Positions 8,259 through 16,780 are shown, numbered from the stretch's first letter. The stretch: DNA of 64,000 bases from JAFECT01 sp964432415 (GCA_964432415.1 CAYSNW010000013.1:8529-72528); one strand, 5' to 3'. Program-made: numbers and translations. The notes: generated from the letters alone by a model not told the origin.

Positions 8259-8273
8259 GTAAACCGGTCTTAA
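8259..8273 (+). promoter_or_regulatory. Candidate CtrA site upstream of ftsK
   Basis: GTAA-N7-TTAA (8259-8273), one mismatch from the CtrA consensus TTAA-N7-TTAA, with the second half continuing as TTAACC. It lies about 57 nt before the ftsK ATG in the KTSC/ftsK divergent gap. Cell-cycle control of ftsK by CtrA is plausible for Caulobacterales but is inferred here. Confidence 0.45.
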
Positions 8274-8329
8274 CCCTCTTGCCGCCATTGCTCACGGGTC
8301 GGTTCTTTCAGGGCCCCGGAGCGGCCAGC

Positions 8330-10726
8330 ATGAGTATGTCGAGCGTCGCCGAACTGGTCGGCCAGCGGCTGGTGGAGACCGCGCGCTTCACCTGGCGCGC
8401 GCCCCTGCTCGCGCGCTTTCGCGGCGGGCTGACCGCGACCGTCGGCGCGGTGCTGCTGCTGGCCTTCGCCAGCTACGATCCGGCCGATCCGAGCTGGAAC
8501 ACCGCCGCGGCCGGCGCAGCGCACAATCTGATGGGCCGGAGCGGGGCGATCGTCGCCGACCTGTCGCTGCAGTCGCTGGGCCTGGCCGCCTGGCTCGGCG
8601 CGGTGATGATGGTGCTGCTCGGCCTCGCGCGCGCCGCCGACCCGGACCCCGACGCCAACCGGCTTCGCCTGCGCCTGAAAGGCCTGATGGCCTGTCTGAG
8701 CGTGCTCCTGGCCGCAGCCGCCCTCTCGGCGCCGCAGCCGCCCCGGCTCTGGCCCCTGGCGCGCGGCCTCGGCGGCTTCTGGGGCGCGGGGCTGAACGGG
8801 CTTCTGGCCAGCGCGCTCGACTTTCTGCACGCCCCCCATGCCGAGCTGATCTCGGGCCTGCTGTTCGGCGTCGCGGCCGTGGTCGCCCTCGCCTGGGCGC
8901 TCAGCGTGCGCCTCGCCGACTTCGGACAGGCCGGCGCCTGGCTGGTCTGGAGCCTGGGGCGGATGGGCCGCCGCCGCGCCGCCCAGCCTGCACCGACCGC
9001 CAGCGCCAAGGCCTCTCCGGCACGGCGGGTCTCGAAGCCCCGGGCCGCCCCCGCTCCTCTCGCCGAACCGGACGCCATCTGGGACGAGGACGAGGAGGAG
9101 GACGGCGGCTTCACGCCCATCGCCGAGCCGCGGGTGCTGGAGACCAAGCTCAAGACGCCCAAGCCCTCGGGCCGCGAACAGCGCGAGAACCAGGGCGCCT
9201 TCGACTTCGTGCAGACCACCGGCTTCCGCCTGCCGGAACTGAACATGCTGGCCAAGCCCACGGCGCGGCCGGCCGCCTTCGACGAAGCCGCTCTGCGCCA
9301 GAACGCCCGGCTGCTGGAAAGCGTCCTGGCCGAGTTCGGGGTGCGCGGCGTCATCGACCAGATCCGCCCCGGCCCGGTGGTCACCCTCTACGAACTGGCG
9401 CCCGCGCCCGGCGTCAAGCACGCCCGGGTCGTTGCCCTGTCGGACGACATCGCCCGCTCGATGAGCGCGCGCGCCTGCCGCGTCTCGGTGGTCCAGGGCC
9501 GCAACGCCATCGGCATCGAACTGCCCAACGCCAAGCGCGAGACCGTCTTCCTGCGCGACCTGCTGGCCTCGGCCGAATACGACAAGACCGGCCACGTCCT
9601 GCCCCTGGCGCTGGGCGAGAACATCGGCGGCGAGCCCTATGTCGCGGACCTGGCGCGCATGCCCCACCTGCTGGTGGCCGGGACCACCGGCTCGGGCAAG
9701 TCGGTCGGGATCAACGCCATGATCCTGTCGATCCTCTACCGCCTGTCGCCCGACCAGTGCCGCTTCATCATGATCGACCCCAAGATGCTGGAGCTGTCGG
9801 TCTACGACGGCATCCCGCACCTGCTGGCGCCGGTGGTCACGGACCCCAAGAAGGCGGTCGTGGCGCTGAAGTGGACCGTGCGCGAGATGGAGGACCGCTA
9901 CCGGCGCATGTCCAAGATCGGCGTGCGCAACATCGCCTCCTACAACGAGCGCGCCGCCGAGGCGCTGGGCCGGGGCGAGCACTTCGAACGGACGGTGCAG
10001 ACCGGTTTCGACGAGACCGGGCGCCCCGTCTACGAGTCGGAGAAGATCCGCCCCGAGATGATGCCCTACCTGGTCGTGGTCATGGACGAGATGGCCGACC
10101 TGATGCTGGTGGCCGGCAAGGACGTGGAGGGCGCGGTGCAGCGCCTGGCCCAGATGGCGCGCGCCGCCGGCATCCACCTGATCATGGCCACCCAGCGCCC
10201 GTCGGTGGACGTCATCACCGGCACCATCAAGGCCAACTTCCCGACCCGGATCAGCTTCCAGGTCACCTCCAAGATCGACAGCCGCACCATCCTGGGCGAG
10301 CAGGGCGGCGAACAGCTGCTGGGTCAGGGCGACATGCTCTACATGGCCGGGGGCGGGCGCATCACCCGCCTGCACGGCCCCTTCGTCTCCGATGAGGAGG
10401 TGGAGGCCGTCGCCCGCTATCTGCGCGAGCAGGGCCAGCCCCAATACCTGGAGGAGGTCACCGCATCGATCGACGAGGACGGGGAAGACGGCGACGATCC
10501 CTTCGGTGGCGGGGGCGGCGGATCGGGCGACGATCTCTACGACCGGGCCGTGGCCGTGGTGACCCGCGACCGCAAGGCGTCGACCTCCTACGTCCAGCGC
10601 CGCCTGCAGATCGGCTACAACCGCGCCGCCTCCCTGATCGAGCGTATGGAGAAGGAGGGCGTGGTCAGCCCCGCCAACCACGCCGGCAAGCGCGACATCC
10701 TGGCCGGTCCGCCGCCGGTTGTCTGA
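8330..10726 (+). CDS. ftsK: DNA translocase FtsK
   Basis: 798-residue septal DNA pump for chromosome segregation and dimer resolution. The N-terminal part has about four membrane segments (residues about 28-210), then a short acidic/proline linker. The RecA-like motor has Walker A G-T-T-G-S-G-K-S at 451-458 (Lys457) and a Walker B VVVMDEMADLM near 580-590. A winged-helix gamma domain (about 734-798, QRRLQIGYNRAASLIERMEKEG) reads KOPS. ATG 8330 is preferred over the longer frame to 8093, which runs antisense to the KTSC gene. Origin proximity is unusual functionally but fits the local gene order. Confidence 0.95.
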   Translation: MSMSSVAELVGQRLVETARFTWRAPLLARFRGGLTATVGAVLLLAFASYDPADPSWNTAAAGAAHNLMGRSGAIVADLSLQSLGLAAWLGAVMMVLLGLARAADPDPDANRLRLRLKGLMACLSVLLAAAALSAPQPPRLWPLARGLGGFWGAGLNGLLASALDFLHAPHAELISGLLFGVAAVVALAWALSVRLADFGQAGAWLVWSLGRMGRRRAAQPAPTASAKASPARRVSKPRAAPAPLAEPDAIWDEDEEEDGGFTPIAEPRVLETKLKTPKPSGREQRENQGAFDFVQTTGFRLPELNMLAKPTARPAAFDEAALRQNARLLESVLAEFGVRGVIDQIRPGPVVTLYELAPAPGVKHARVVALSDDIARSMSARACRVSVVQGRNAIGIELPNAKRETVFLRDLLASAEYDKTGHVLPLALGENIGGEPYVADLARMPHLLVAGTTGSGKSVGINAMILSILYRLSPDQCRFIMIDPKMLELSVYDGIPHLLAPVVTDPKKAVVALKWTVREMEDRYRRMSKIGVRNIASYNERAAEALGRGEHFERTVQTGFDETGRPVYESEKIRPEMMPYLVVVMDEMADLMLVAGKDVEGAVQRLAQMARAAGIHLIMATQRPSVDVITGTIKANFPTRISFQVTSKIDSRTILGEQGGEQLLGQGDMLYMAGGGRITRLHGPFVSDEEVEAVARYLREQGQPQYLEEVTASIDEDGEDGDDPFGGGGGGSGDDLYDRAVAVVTRDRKASTSYVQRRLQIGYNRAASLIERMEKEGVVSPANHAGKRDILAGPPPVV

Positions 10727-10738
10727 GGCGCCGCGAGG

Positions 10739-10758
10739 CTGACCCAATTTGGGGTCAG
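10739..10758 (+). terminator. Possible weak terminator after ftsK
   Basis: CTGACCC (10739-10745) pairs with GGGTCAG (10752-10758) over a 6-nt spacer, followed by GTTGGGCTTTT. The T-run is short and separated from the stem, so this is a weak or Rho-assisted terminator at best. Confidence 0.4.
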
Positions 10759-10794
10759 GTTGGGCTTTTCGCCGAACCCCGGTTAGAGAGGCTC

Positions 10795-11427
10795 ATGATC
10801 CTTCGCCGCATCGCCCTGCTGGCCGCCTGCCTGGCGTTCGCCTCCACAGCCCCGACGCTGGCGGCTGCGCCGTCCACGCCCGCGCTCAACGCCGAGGAGC
10901 AGGACCTGGTCGGCCGCGCCGCCACCTATCTGCAGGGGCTGAACACCGCCGAGGGCCGCTTCGTGCAGACCGATGCGCGGGGCGGGGTCACCCAGGGCGC
11001 CTTCTACCTCAAGCGGCCCGGCCGCATCCGCTTCGAGTACGACCCGCCGGCAGCCAAGCTGGTGGTGGCCGACGGCCGCAACGTCAATGTGTACGATCAA
11101 CGTCTCAAGAGCTTCAATCGCCTGCCGCTGGGCTTCACCCCGCTGCATGTGTTCCTGGCCAAGGACGTGCGCCTGGACCGCGGCGTGTTCATCGAGCGGG
11201 TGGCCCGCGCCGGCGACGGCTTCGAGATCACCGCGCGCGACCCGCACCGGCGCAAGGACGGCGCCATCACCCTGGTCTTCGCCGGCTCGCCCCTGCGCCT
11301 GACCGAGTGGACCATCACCGACTCCCAGGGCGGCCGCACCCGGGTGCAGCTGGTCTCGCTCAAACCGGCGCCGTCGCTCGACGACAAGCTGTTCGTCTGG
11401 ACGGGCCTTCCCGCCCACAAGGGCTGA
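10795..11427 (+). CDS. lolA: LolA-family outer-membrane lipoprotein carrier
   Basis: 210-residue periplasmic protein. Signal peptide residues 1-24 (cleavage near TLAAA). The mature domain shows the LolA-like pattern: YLQGLNTAEGRFVQTDARGG, GAFYLKRPGRIRFEYDPPAAKLVVADG and the C-terminal LTEWTITDSQGGRTRVQLVSLK. It ferries lipoproteins from the inner to the outer membrane. The ftsK-lolA-xth order is common in Alphaproteobacteria. Several lipoproteins in this window would be clients. Confidence 0.88.
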   Translation: MILRRIALLAACLAFASTAPTLAAAPSTPALNAEEQDLVGRAATYLQGLNTAEGRFVQTDARGGVTQGAFYLKRPGRIRFEYDPPAAKLVVADGRNVNVYDQRLKSFNRLPLGFTPLHVFLAKDVRLDRGVFIERVARAGDGFEITARDPHRRKDGAITLVFAGSPLRLTEWTITDSQGGRTRVQLVSLKPAPSLDDKLFVWTGLPAHKG

Positions 11428-11516
11428 AACGAATCAGCCTGTGCTCACGCAGAGACAGGCAAGCTTCGCCGCAAAATATGCTTGATCTTTTTTCGGGCGA
11501 GTGTCATTTTCACAAC

Positions 11517-11633
11517 AGGCGCTCGACGGCGGTCGAGAGCCTCCCGTGCCGGATCCAATCCCCTCCCGGCGGCGGCGTGAGAGACGATCCTCAATGCGCC
11601 CGGCTCGATCCTCCCGAGCCGGGCGTCTTTTTT
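11517..11633 (+). ncRNA. Candidate small RNA with C-rich (anti-SD) hairpin loops
   Basis: Three consecutive hairpins in the lolA-xth gap. H1: AGGC-g-CTCGAC / GTCGAG-a-GCCT (11517-11542). H2: GCCGG / CCGGC (11548-11570) with a 13-nt loop ending in CCCCTC. H3: GCCCGGCTCG / CGAGCCGGGC (11598-11624), perfect 10 bp with loop ATCCTCC, followed by a T-run, i.e. an intrinsic terminator. A TTGATC-N17-CATTTT promoter-like pair at 11482-11510 would start transcription near 11517. The repeated CCTCC elements resemble the alphaproteobacterial CCUCCUCCC-loop RNAs (mmgR/suhB type). It could also be only an lolA 3' UTR. Confidence 0.55.
11598..11633 (+). terminator. Intrinsic terminator before xth
   Basis: Perfect 10-bp GC-rich stem (11598-11607 with 11615-11624) and 7-nt loop, followed by GTCTTTTTT (11625-11633). 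It ends transcription of lolA and/or of the small RNA proposed in this gap. Confidence 0.85.
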
Positions 11634-11665
11634 GCTGTGCGCCTTCAAGGCGGGAAGTTCGACTG

Positions 11666-12472
11666 ATGCGGCTCAGAATCGCCACCTGGAACGTCAATTC
11701 GGTCCGGCTCAGGGCCGAACAGGTCGCGCGCTTCGTGGCCGAACAGGCGCCCGACGTCCTGTGCCTGCAGGAGATCAAGTGCCGTGAGGGCGAGTTCCCG
11801 GTCCAGGCCTTCGTCGACGCCGGCCTGCCCCACCTGGCGATCAAGGGCCAGAAGGGTTGGCACGGGGTGGCCATCGCCTCGCGCCTGCCGATGAGCGCCG
11901 CGCCCACCATCGAGGCCTGCAAGCACGGCCACGCCCGCTGCGTGTCCGGGATCGTCGAGGGGGTGGAGATCCAGAACTTCTACATCCCCGCCGGCGGCGA
12001 CGTTCCCGACCGCGATCTCAACGACAAGTTCGACCACAAGCTCGACTTCTATGAGCGCCTGACCGCCGAGACCGCGCGGCGCGACCCGAAGGCGCCCCTG
12101 GTGATCGCCGGCGACCTGAACGTGGCGCCGGGCGAGAACGACGTCTGGAACCACAGGTACATGTCCAAGGTGGTCAGCCACACGCCCATCGAGGTCGAAG
12201 CCATGGAGGCGCTGAAGTCGTCCCTGGGCTTCCTCGACCTGATGCGCGAGGCCGTGCCCGAGCCCCAGAAACTGGCCTCCTGGTGGAGCTACCGCGCCCA
12301 GGACTTCCGCCAGTCCAACCGGGGCCTGAGGCTCGACCACCTGTGGGTTTCGCCGGGCCTGAAGGACGCGGCCTTCCGCATGGGCTCGGTCGCCGCGCGC
12401 ATCCACTACGACGTGCGCGAATGGGAACGGCCGAGCGACCACGCGCCGGTCAGCGCGGACCTGTATCTGTAG
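11666..12472 (+). CDS. xth: Exodeoxyribonuclease III
   Basis: 268-residue exonuclease III/AP endonuclease for base-excision repair. The family motifs are complete: RIATWNVNSVR (residues 4-14), LCLQEIKC with metal-binding Glu36, GDLNVAPGENDVWN, GLRLDHLWVS and the catalytic SDHAPV near the C-terminus. The ATG at 11666 opens the conserved strand. Upstream in-frame sequence to 11501 lies within the terminator and RNA candidate and is rejected. Confidence 0.95.
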   Translation: MRLRIATWNVNSVRLRAEQVARFVAEQAPDVLCLQEIKCREGEFPVQAFVDAGLPHLAIKGQKGWHGVAIASRLPMSAAPTIEACKHGHARCVSGIVEGVEIQNFYIPAGGDVPDRDLNDKFDHKLDFYERLTAETARRDPKAPLVIAGDLNVAPGENDVWNHRYMSKVVSHTPIEVEAMEALKSSLGFLDLMREAVPEPQKLASWWSYRAQDFRQSNRGLRLDHLWVSPGLKDAAFRMGSVAARIHYDVREWERPSDHAPVSADLYL

Positions 12473-12566
12473 CAGTTCGCCGCCGGAGGCGGTCCCTTGA
12501 TCGCAGCCGGGTGGACGGCGGCCGTTCCGCTGCTGAAGCTTGTCCGGGAGCGCGCGGGGAGGGTCC

Positions 12567-14054
12567 ATGATCGGCCGGGTACTGCTGCTGCTGTTGCTCC
12601 TGAGCGCGTCGCCCGGCTTCGCCGCGGACGCCTCAGCGATCACGCTGTCGGGCGGTCTCAAGGCCGGTCCATATGCCGTCGGGTTCAAAGTTGTTCGCGC
12701 CTACGACCGGAGCCGGCCGCCCCTCCTGACCGACGAGGCCGGGCGAAGCTTGGCCGCGACGGCGGGCCGGGCGATGCAGATCGCGATCTGGTATCCGGCG
12801 GCGGCGCGGGGCCGGCCCCTCACCCTGCGCGACTATGTGCTGCTCAACGGCCTCCAGATCGATTTCAGAGCCCCGGGGCCCGAACGGCGGCGCGCCACCT
12901 TGGACATGTTCGCCGCCCGGCTGCGCATGAGGGGAGCCGCGCCGGGGCGCATCGACGCCGTGCTGAACGCCCCAATGCTTTCCTCGAGCGGCGCCCCGCC
13001 GGCTCGAGGCCGTTTCCCCCTGGTGATCTATGCCCACGTCGAGCCCTGCCTTAGCGCGGTCACCGCCGAATACCTCGCCAGTCATGGCTATGTGGTGGCG
13101 GTGATCCCCTGGAAGGGCAGCTTCGCCTATGAGCTCGACGTCGCCGTGACGGGCGTCGAGACCCAGGCGCGCGATATCGCCTTCGTGGCCGCACATCTTC
13201 GCCAGGCGACGATGGTCGATTCGCGCCAGATCGCTGTGATCGGCATGAGCTTCGGCGCCTTGGGGGCGAGCGCGCTTCAGATGCAGGACCACCGCATCGG
13301 CGGCATAGTCAGCCTGGACGGCGGGATCGGATCGCCCACCGTTCGCCTGCTACAGGCGGGGCCGTATTACGCTGTCCAGGCCATGAACAGGCCGCTGCTG
13401 CACCTCTACGGGCCGGAGGAGGACGGCGTGGACCTCGCTTGGTTCGACGATATCCGCTACGCAGACCGCTTCCTGGTTCCCTTTCCGGGCGCACGTCATG
13501 AGGACTTCGTCGCCACGCCCATGCTGGATGTGGCCCTAGGCCTGACGCTGCGTGGCAATCCGCACCAGATGGTGTTCGAGGCGGTCAACCGGGACGCCCT
13601 CTCGTTTCTGGAAGGCCCCGTATTCGGGACAGGGCAAGGCTTCGCCCCGCCCCGCCTGGAGCATCGCCTACCCGCCCCCGCCCCACCGACGCTCGCGGAT
13701 TTGAAGCTCTTGTTCGAACGGAGCGGCGCCGAAGGGATTCAGGCTGAAATCGAGCGGCGGCGGCCAACCGATCCCCAGCCTGTCTCCGCCCAGATCCTGG
13801 GAGACCTGACCAGCTGGCTGTTGCAGAAAAAGGATTGGGCCTCGGCCGGCAGTATCGCCGAGCTCCGCCGCGACCTCTATCCGGACTCCGCGACCGCCGT
13901 TTTCGTGGTCGGCCTCGTCGCTGAGCGGCGTGGAGACTTGTCGCAAGCCAGGCGCCTGTATGAGGAGGCCGCGGACAAACTGGCCCGGGATTTTGACCCC
14001 GGCCTCGATTCTCTGCGCCGGCGACAGATCAGCCGGGCGGCGGGTCGTTCCTGA
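12567..14054 (+). CDS. Secreted alpha/beta-hydrolase with C-terminal TPR-like region
   Basis: 495-residue protein. Signal peptide 1-20 (Leu-rich core). The N-terminal domain (about 25-340) is an alpha/beta-hydrolase of the PAF-acetylhydrolase/dienelactone type: QIAIWYPAAARG, FPLVIYAHVEP, and a nucleophile elbow G-M-S-F-G with Ser228. An HEDF segment about 310-315 may hold the catalytic His. The C-terminal 120 residues contain helical pairs (EIERRRP...LTSWLLQKKDWASAGSIAELRRDLYPDSATAVFVVGLVAERRGDLSQARRLYEEA) that look like TPRs. No precise substrate. Codon use is slightly less GC-extreme than the neighbours. Confidence 0.7.
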   Translation: MIGRVLLLLLLLSASPGFAADASAITLSGGLKAGPYAVGFKVVRAYDRSRPPLLTDEAGRSLAATAGRAMQIAIWYPAAARGRPLTLRDYVLLNGLQIDFRAPGPERRRATLDMFAARLRMRGAAPGRIDAVLNAPMLSSSGAPPARGRFPLVIYAHVEPCLSAVTAEYLASHGYVVAVIPWKGSFAYELDVAVTGVETQARDIAFVAAHLRQATMVDSRQIAVIGMSFGALGASALQMQDHRIGGIVSLDGGIGSPTVRLLQAGPYYAVQAMNRPLLHLYGPEEDGVDLAWFDDIRYADRFLVPFPGARHEDFVATPMLDVALGLTLRGNPHQMVFEAVNRDALSFLEGPVFGTGQGFAPPRLEHRLPAPAPPTLADLKLLFERSGAEGIQAEIERRRPTDPQPVSAQILGDLTSWLLQKKDWASAGSIAELRRDLYPDSATAVFVVGLVAERRGDLSQARRLYEEAADKLARDFDPGLDSLRRRQISRAAGRS

Positions 14055-14741
14055 TCACGGCTGAAGCCTGTACCCGCCCGCTTCCGTCAGCAGGATTCTC
14101 GCCTGGGCAGGATCGGGCTCGATCTTCTGGCGCAGGCGGTAGACGTGGGTTTCCAGGGTGTGGGTGGTGACCCCCGCGTTGTAGCCCCAGACCTCCGTCA
14201 GCAGCTCCTCGCGCGACACCGGCTTGGAGCCGGAGCGGTAGAGGTACTTCAGGATGTTGGTCTCCTTCTCCGTCAGCCGGATCTTCTTGCCGCGCCCGTC
14301 GATCAGCAGCTTCCCGGCGGGTCGGAACTCGTAGGGGCCGATACGGAAAACCGCGTCCTCGGACTGTTCGTGGCTGCGCAGGTGGGCGCGGATGCGCGCC
14401 AGCAGGACCGCGAAACGGAAGGGCTTGGTGACGTAATCGTTGGCCCCGGAATCCAGCCCCAGGATGGTGTCGGAGTCGGTGTTGGCGGCCGTGAGCATGA
14501 TCACCGGGGTGCGCACCCCGGAATTCCTCAGCACCCGGCAGACCTCGCGGCCGTCCATGTCGGGCAGATCGACGTCCAGCAGGATCAGGTCCGCCTTCAT
14601 GTCCTTGCCCATGCGCACGCCCTCGGCGCCGGTGGCGGCCTGGGCGGAGCGGAATTCCTCATGCAGCTCGAGTTGTTCGGCCAGGGCCTCGCGCAGGTCG
14701 GAATCGTCGTCGACGATCAGAATGGTTTTCGGTTGGGCCAT
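14055..14741 (-). CDS. OmpR/PhoB-family response regulator
   Basis: 228-residue two-component regulator. Receiver domain residues 6-120 with acidic pocket Asp11/Asp12, phosphoacceptor Asp56 in LILLDVDLPDMDG, Thr84 and Lys106. A winged-helix DNA-binding domain about 130-226 includes LTEKETNILKYLYRSGSKPVSREELLTEVWGY and a C-terminal TLETHVYRLRQKIEPDP recognition helix. No partner kinase is adjacent, so it is an orphan here. Similar orphan regulators occur near the origin in Caulobacter, but I cannot name this one. ATG at 14741 is used. A longer frame reaches 14756. Confidence 0.9.
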   Translation of the reverse strand: MAQPKTILIVDDDSDLREALAEQLELHEEFRSAQAATGAEGVRMGKDMKADLILLDVDLPDMDGREVCRVLRNSGVRTPVIMLTAANTDSDTILGLDSGANDYVTKPFRFAVLLARIRAHLRSHEQSEDAVFRIGPYEFRPAGKLLIDGRGKKIRLTEKETNILKYLYRSGSKPVSREELLTEVWGYNAGVTTHTLETHVYRLRQKIEPDPAQARILLTEAGGYRLQP

Positions 14742-14804
14742 AGGGGGAAGATGCACCCGTTCTTGGCGTGCGCAAGGGGCGCAGCCGGTTGGTTCGCTTA
14801 AATC

Positions 14805-15494
14805 TCAGGCCCGCGCGCCGAAGATCGCGCTGCCCACCCGCACATTGGTCGCGCCGAAGCGCACGGCGGTCTCGTAGTCGTCGCTCATGCCCATGGACAG
14901 GCCCTCCAGGCCGTTGCGCTGGGCGATCTTGCGCAGCAGGGCGAAGTGCATGGCGGGCTCCTCGTCGGCGGGCGGAATGCACATCAGTCCCTCCGGCTCG
15001 AGGCTGAATTCGTCTCGGACCCGGGCGATGAAGCCGTCCGCCTCGCCCGGCGCTACCCCGGACTTCTGGGCCTCCTCGCCGGTGTTGACCTGGATATAGA
15101 GCCGGGGACAACGGCCGAGCGCCTGCGCTTCCTCGGCGATGGCGCGCGCGAGCTTGTCCCTGTCCAGGGTCTCGATCACGTCGAACAGGGCCATGGCCTC
15201 GCGGGTCTTGTTGGACTGCAGCGGCCCGATCAGGCGCAACTCAAGGCCCTCGACGCGGTCGCGGCCGTCGGCCCAGCGTTCGTAGGCCTCCTGCACCCGG
15301 TTTTCGCCGAAGCAGCGATGGCCGGCGGCCAGCACCGCCGCCACCTGTTCCCACGGCTGTTGCTTCGAGACCGCCGTCAGGGTCACATCGGCGCCGTCGC
15401 GGCCGGCCAGGCGCGCAGCCTTGTCGATACGGCGGCGCACGGCCTCGAGGGCTGAGGCGGGGCCATCCGGGAGCGGGAATGCAGGATCGGACAT
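14805..15494 (-). CDS. YggS-family PLP homeostasis protein
   Basis: 229-residue PLP-binding TIM-barrel protein (PLPBP/YggS/Alr-N family) for pyridoxal-phosphate homeostasis. It has no racemase C-domain. The Schiff-base lysine is Lys44 in TAVSKQQP. The AGHRCFGENRVQEAYERW, HLIGPLQSNK-like (RLIGPLQSNK) and LSMGMSDDYETAVRFGATNVRVGSAIFGAR segments are diagnostic. Its start overlaps that of the divergent ThiE-like gene if the latter begins at 15479. Confidence 0.93.
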   Translation of the reverse strand: MSDPAFPLPDGPASALEAVRRRIDKAARLAGRDGADVTLTAVSKQQPWEQVAAVLAAGHRCFGENRVQEAYERWADGRDRVEGLELRLIGPLQSNKTREAMALFDVIETLDRDKLARAIAEEAQALGRCPRLYIQVNTGEEAQKSGVAPGEADGFIARVRDEFSLEPEGLMCIPPADEEPAMHFALLRKIAQRNGLEGLSMGMSDDYETAVRFGATNVRVGSAIFGARA

Positions 15495-16111
15495 CGGAGG
15501 CGGACCAAGGGGCGCTGTGGCGGATGGCGCAAGCCCTAAACCGCGCCGCGCGACTGGAAAAGCCATTGCCGCCCCTGTTGTTCCTGACGGATCCCGCCCG
15601 GACTCCGGATCCGGTCGCCTGCGCAGAGCGGCTGCCCCGGGGTTCAGGGGTTATCCACCGCGCGTTCGGAGACCCGTTCGCAGTCGAGACCAGTCATCGG
15701 TTGCGCGAGGTGACCGGCGAAAGAGGCCTCCTGCTGCTGATCGGCGCGGACGCCGACCTCGCCGAAGAGGTGGGCGCGGACGGTGTCCACCTGCCCGAAC
15801 GCGCGTTGGACCAGACCGAGAGGTTGAGACTGCGCCGACCGGGCTGGCTCCTGACCGGGGCCGCGCACAGCGCGTCGGCGCTTGCGGGCGCCAGGGCGCG
15901 CGGTCTGGACGCGGCGCTTTTGTCCCCGGTGTTCGAAAGCTTCAGTCCCTCGGCCGGGGCGCCGCTGGGCGTGACGCGCTTCACGGACCTGGTCCGGAGC
16001 GCGGGCCTTCCCGTCTATGCCCTGGGCGGCGTCACCGCCGAAACCGCCGCCGGACTCGCAAACAGCGGCGCCGCGGGCCTGGCCGCGGTCGGGGCGTTCA
16101 GCGAAATCTGA
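15479..16111 (+). CDS. Thiamine-phosphate synthase-like (ThiE/TenI) protein
   Basis: Up to 210 residues, or 195 if translation starts at Met 15524, which would avoid overlap with the YggS gene. The TMP-synthase/TenI barrel is visible: LPPLLFLTDP, VGADGVHLPERAL, LLSPVFESFSPS and LPVYALGGVTAETAAGLANSGAAGLAAVGAF. The usual ThiE strand with Asn-Asp (of the LIINDR type) reads LLLIGADADLAEE here, so a substrate-contacting pair is missing. It may therefore be TenI-like or specialised rather than a normal ThiE. No thi genes are adjacent. Confidence 0.7.
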   Translation: MQDRTSEADQGALWRMAQALNRAARLEKPLPPLLFLTDPARTPDPVACAERLPRGSGVIHRAFGDPFAVETSHRLREVTGERGLLLLIGADADLAEEVGADGVHLPERALDQTERLRLRRPGWLLTGAAHSASALAGARARGLDAALLSPVFESFSPSAGAPLGVTRFTDLVRSAGLPVYALGGVTAETAAGLANSGAAGLAAVGAFSEI

Positions 16112-16115
16112 GGAA

Positions 16116-16502
16116 TCAGAAGCGGAAGGTGGTCTCGAGCCGCACGCGCGGCTGAGGCTTCTCGTCGGGCGAGACGTGGCTGGGAACCGGGGATCCGGTG
16201 TCCAGGTTCACGCTGCCGGAGACCTGCAGGCGGCGGGTCACCTTGAAGGCGACGCCGGCATCGAAGTCCTTGGGTTGGGCGTCGCGCTGGGTCGGCTGGT
16301 CGTAGTCGAGCTTGAGGCCCCAGCGGCCCTTGCCGTTCCACTGCAGCGTCTTGTCGCCGGCCGGGGAGGCCCAGGCGTTCTGGTCGATGGTGAAGGCGGG
16401 GACCGGCGCGGGCTTGACCCTGGTCTGGGCATAGGCGTCGCTCGCCACACCCGCCAGAGCGAGCGCGCCGATCGTCGCGATCATGCCGAAAACCCGAGAC
16501 AT
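16116..16502 (-). CDS. ntrZ: NtrZ-family periplasmic regulatory protein
   Basis: 128-residue periplasmic protein: signal peptide 1-25 (cleavage after AYA), mature segments AWASPAGDKTLQWNGKGRWGLKLDY and a C-terminal VRLETTFRF beta-strand. This matches my memory of the Caulobacter NtrZ family, a periplasmic inhibitor of the NtrY kinase controlling NtrX phosphorylation. ATG 16502 is chosen because the signal peptide starts there; residues upstream to 16643 do not look secreted. ntrY/ntrX are not in this window. Confidence 0.8.
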   Translation of the reverse strand: MSRVFGMIATIGALALAGVASDAYAQTRVKPAPVPAFTIDQNAWASPAGDKTLQWNGKGRWGLKLDYDQPTQRDAQPKDFDAGVAFKVTRRLQVSGSVNLDTGSPVPSHVSPDEKPQPRVRLETTFRF

Positions 16503-16749
16503 TTCACCCCAGCCCGTTCGTCCAGTGGATATTTCGCCCGACCTTGAAGTCGAAACTTTGGCGAAAACTCCTGACTCCGCGATTAAGGCACGCTTTCCCG
16601 CCCGGTCAACGAAACGATGAAGCGGAGCAATGGTTCCGGCCACGCTTCGCAGGGTCCTGTGGCTCGCGCGACACGCGATTCCCGGCTTTTCGGGCCAAAG
16701 GCCGCCGCAAAGCGGCCAAGAAGCCGCGCCAAGCTTCCATTCGACGCCC
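16503..16749. other. Gap between ntrZ and the DUF3576 operon
   Basis: Part of a 361-nt divergent gap. Apart from the promoter described at 16750-16780 I see no gene. The only in-frame stretches are Arg/Pro-rich frames without a ribosome site or conserved pattern. The ntrZ promoter must also lie here but I cannot point to it. Confidence 0.5.
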
Positions 16750-16780
16750 TTGTCAGGCGCCGTCCCGCGCGTGCTATAGA
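16750..16780 (+). promoter_or_regulatory. Housekeeping-type promoter for DUF3576-leuS operon
   Basis: TTGTCA (16750-16755) and GCTATAGA (16773-16780) with 17 nt between them. The downstream box fits the Caulobacter vegetative -10 form GCTANAWC at six of eight positions. The start site would be near 16787, giving a leader of about 75 nt before the DUF3576 ATG. Confidence 0.55.

Noticed and set aside
8270..10747. 825-residue minus-strand frame opposite ftsK
   Set aside because: His/Gly/Arg-rich shadow frame. ftsK motifs are on the plus strand.
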